From: an uncultured Mailhella sp.
Lineage (GTDB): Bacteria; Desulfobacterota; Desulfovibrionia; Desulfovibrionales; Desulfovibrionaceae
DNA length: 42,311 nucleotides
Direction of reading: 5' to 3'
Assembly: GCF_944324995.1 (NCBI RefSeq)
Contig: NZ_CALUYL010000026.1
Span: forward strand, 1 to 42,311
A program made the translations under genes and the position numbers. The notes under the pieces were generated by a model. That model saw nothing but the letters and a program-made list of their open reading frames with translations. It did no database searches and was not told where the DNA came from. The first letter of the stretch is position 1; the number at the start of each line of letters is the position of its first letter. Shown piece by piece: positions 40,131-42,311 of this stretch.

Positions 40131-42203
40131 ATGGATAGACGAGGATTTCTTAAATTTGCCGCCGGCGGGACCGTGGGCCTCGTGGCGTCTCCCATCATCT
40201 GGAACACTCTTTACGACGCCGTGTACTGGACCCAGAACTGGGGCTGGATTCCGCGCCTCAAGAAGGGCGAAAGCGAATACCTGCCCACAGTGAGCAAACT
40301 GTGCCCGTCCGGCACTGGATTCCTTGTGCGCACCGTGGCCGGCGTGCCCGTGCGCACCATCGGCGACAAGAACAACCCCGTGACCCACGGGGCCATGACC
40401 GCGCTCGCCGCCGCCGAAGCCGAACTTCGCGTGAGCCCCGCGCGTCTCAAAACTCCGCTGCGCCGCTCCGCCGACGGCGCCTATGTGGCCATCACCTGGG
40501 AACAGGCCGAAGCCATCCTTAAAGAAAAAATGCAGGAAGCCGGCTCTTCCGTGGCCGCCGTGTCCGGCGATCCCACGTCGAGCATCAACGAAGTGCTCTC
40601 CTCCATTCTCAATCAGCGCGGCTCTTCCGACTTCTACTTCATGCCCGACGAGGAACTTCCCGCCGCCGCCGCATGGGAAGCCATGGGCGGTCAGGGCCGC
40701 CTGGGCTACGACATGGAAGGCAGCGACTGCATCCTCGCCGTGGGCGCTCCCGTGCTCGAAAGCTGGGGCGTCGTGGCCGCCAACCGCAGCCTGTTCAACC
40801 GCACGCATCCCGTGGCGGGCAAGGCCACCCAGAAGCTCATCTACGCCGGCGCCGTGCAGAACAACACCGCCGCAGGCGCCGATCTCTGGCTGCCCATGAA
40901 GCCCGGCACCGACATGGCCCTGCTGCTCGGCATCGCCCACCTCGTCATCAAGGCGGGCAAAACCGGCTTCGCCGCCGGGCTCGGCAACTTCGCCTCCTTC
41001 GCCGCGGCCTACACCCCTGAAAAGGTGTCCGGCATCACCGGCGTGCCCGTCGCGCGCCTCGAAGCCGCAGCCAAGGCCGTGGTCGAAGCGGAACGTCCGC
41101 TCGTCATCGCCGGTTCCGCGCTCGGCAGCGGCGGCGGCGCAGGCCCCGTCATGGCGGCCGTGGCCATCAACATGCTGCTCGGCAGCGTGAACAGAAAGGG
41201 CGGTCTGCTCGATCTGCCCTTCCCCGTGTCCGTCACCGCCCACGCCACCGACTACCGCGAAACCCTGCGCAAGCGCTTCGTGGACTACACCCAGGCCGTG
41301 GCCGCAGACAAGGTCAAGGCTCCCGCGCTCCTGCTCGTGTACGCCGCCAATCCGCTCTACGCCCTGCCCGCCGATTCCGGCATCGGGGCGACCATCAAGA
41401 AGGCCGGATTCTCCGTGGCCGTGGCCAGCTTCATGAGCGAAACCTGCGAAGCGTGCGATCTCGTGCTTCCCGCCGCCCTCGGCATGGAAGCCTTCGACGA
41501 CGTGCAGACCCCCTACGGTTCCGGCCGCGTGACCTACGCGCTCGCCCGTCCGGTGGCCAAGCCCTTCGCCGATGCCCGCAGCGCCGGTGAACTGTTCATC
41601 GCCCTCGCCCAGGAACTCAAGCTCGACCTCGGCGTCAAGGACATGCCCGAACTGCTGTACAAGCACGCCTACGCCCTCGGCGCGCCCTTCCGCGCCATGA
41701 TCAACGAAGGCGTCGTGCACACCGCAGGCGTCACCCTGCCCGCCTCCCCGCTGTTCTACAACTGGGAAGCCATTCAGGCCGCCGCTTCCGCCCGCGGCGC
41801 GGAAGGCGATCTGCAGGTTGCGCCCGTCACCGTGCTCGCCATGGGCACGCCGCAGACGGCCATTCCGCCCTTCGCCACCAAGGTCGTCACCGACTATCAG
41901 CTCAAGGGCAAGTACAGCGTGGCGCAGATGAACGGCGCCACCGCCGATAAACTCAAGGTAAAGGCCGGAGACCTCGTCAAGCTGGTTGCCGGCAACAATG
42001 TGGAAATCACCGTGGTTGCCGCCATTTTTGAAGGCATCCTGCCCGATACCGTTTCTCTGGTTGCCGGTCTTGGCCATACCGCCTTCGACCAGTTCAGCAA
42101 GGGCAAGGGCTCGAATGTCCTGGCGCTGACCAGCGTTTGCAGAGAACCCGGCACCGGCCTGCCGGTCTGGGGCCTTGCCGGCGTGAAGGCCGCAAGAGCA
42201 TAG
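40131..42203 (+). CDS. qrcB: Menaquinone reductase molybdopterin-oxidoreductase-like subunit
   Basis: A 690-residue member of the complex iron-sulfur molybdoenzyme fold. The N-terminus MDRRGFLKFAAGG carries a twin-arginine export signal, placing it in the periplasm. Catalytic family members start with a Cys cluster for 4Fe-4S; here only one Cys is seen (KLCPSGTGFLVRTV), which agrees with QrcB lacking the Fe-S and Mo cofactors and serving a structural or electron-routing role. Family segments such as AITWEQAEAIL, AANRSLFNRTHPVAG and the C-terminal beta-barrel (VKAGDLVKLV) are recognisable. GAGGAAATC precedes the ATG. It sits between qrcA and qrcC. Confidence 0.9.
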   Translation: MDRRGFLKFAAGGTVGLVASPIIWNTLYDAVYWTQNWGWIPRLKKGESEYLPTVSKLCPSGTGFLVRTVAGVPVRTIGDKNNPVTHGAMTALAAAEAELRVSPARLKTPLRRSADGAYVAITWEQAEAILKEKMQEAGSSVAAVSGDPTSSINEVLSSILNQRGSSDFYFMPDEELPAAAAWEAMGGQGRLGYDMEGSDCILAVGAPVLESWGVVAANRSLFNRTHPVAGKATQKLIYAGAVQNNTAAGADLWLPMKPGTDMALLLGIAHLVIKAGKTGFAAGLGNFASFAAAYTPEKVSGITGVPVARLEAAAKAVVEAERPLVIAGSALGSGGGAGPVMAAVAINMLLGSVNRKGGLLDLPFPVSVTAHATDYRETLRKRFVDYTQAVAADKVKAPALLLVYAANPLYALPADSGIGATIKKAGFSVAVASFMSETCEACDLVLPAALGMEAFDDVQTPYGSGRVTYALARPVAKPFADARSAGELFIALAQELKLDLGVKDMPELLYKHAYALGAPFRAMINEGVVHTAGVTLPASPLFYNWEAIQAAASARGAEGDLQVAPVTVLAMGTPQTAIPPFATKVVTDYQLKGKYSVAQMNGATADKLKVKAGDLVKLVAGNNVEITVVAAIFEGILPDTVSLVAGLGHTAFDQFSKGKGSNVLALTSVCREPGTGLPVWGLAGVKAARA

Positions 42204-42213
42204 GGGGGTCGTG

Positions 42214-42311
42214 ATGTCTTCTGAAGTCAAACAGTTCAAAATAAGATGGGGCATGGTCATCGACATCGACAAGTGTACGGGCTGCGGCGCGTGCATGGTG
42301 GCCTGCCAGGC
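42214..42311 (+). CDS. qrcC: Menaquinone reductase iron-sulfur subunit (5' end only)
   Basis: The first 32 codons are in the window, starting at ATG 42214 behind a G6 ribosome site. The chain MSSEVKQFKIRWGMVIDIDK is followed by CTGCGACMVACQ, the first Cys-x2-Cys-x2-Cys-x3-Cys cluster of a ferredoxin-type subunit. Gene order after qrcB supports QrcC, which relays electrons to the NrfD-like membrane subunit expected just beyond the window. Confidence 0.88.
   Translation, partial: MSSEVKQFKIRWGMVIDIDKCTGCGACMVACQ

Overview
The window looks like a chromosomal segment of a GC-rich sulfate-reducing bacterium of the Desulfovibrionaceae. The best evidence is the right end, where a membrane-anchored multihaem cytochrome c, a Tat-type molybdopterin-oxidoreductase-like subunit and the start of a 4Fe-4S protein lie in the order of the Qrc menaquinone reductase operon (qrcA-qrcB-qrcC). 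Host genes are very GC-rich and start behind good AAGGAG ribosome binding sites. Several stretches are strikingly AT-rich and look imported.

Layout from left to right. 1-4.6 kb, minus strand: mutS (3' end outside the window), a 1.2 kb GC-rich repeat tract, a LapA-domain membrane protein and a HIT-family Ap4A phosphorylase-like protein. 5.0-7.2 kb: an AT-rich type II restriction-modification cassette (D12-class adenine methylase plus a PD-(D/E)XK endonuclease, overlapping by 8 bp). 7.7-8.4 kb: an outer-membrane beta-barrel protein. 8.6-16.9 kb: a phage-derived module without capsid, tail, terminase or integrase genes. It holds a GH108-like lysozyme, a small lipoprotein, an FCS-type zinc-finger protein, a helicase-loader-like and a replisome-organizer-like protein, an S24 (CI/LexA-like) repressor, a RecB-like putative Fe-S nuclease and a disordered protein with a cysteine-rich tail. 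A 13-base operator occurs exactly both upstream of the repressor and inside the promoter of the nuclease gene, so these units probably form one regulon.

17.5-26.6 kb, minus strand: a surface-polysaccharide operon. rmlA-rmlC-rmlD and rmlB make dTDP-L-rhamnose. Between rmlD and rmlB sits a very AT-rich gene fusing YPDV-type repeats, a RgpF-like domain and an apparently complete kinase domain. Two RgpF-family paralogues and a GT2 glycosyltransferase follow. 28.4-29.2 kb: a metallo-beta-lactamase-fold hydrolase. 30.2-36.5 kb: a type I restriction-modification operon, hsdM-fic-hsdS-hsdR, with a self-inhibited class III Fic protein inside it.

36.6-38.2 kb is a non-coding zone: a complete tRNA-Ser(UGA), a nearby duplicate of its 3' half and terminator, three copies of a structured element whose stems vary by compensatory changes, and members of a dispersed palindromic repeat. 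A zinc-ribbon YbjQ-family protein and the qrc operon close the window.

Unusually long non-coding, repeat-bearing stretches separate the operons. Those at about 10.2-10.7, 14.1-14.6 and 27.7-28.1 kb are strongly pyrimidine-biased on the + strand. The observations I rate highest are the covarying hairpin element, the shared operator of the phage-derived module, the RgpF-kinase fusion and the Fic protein inside the type I operon.
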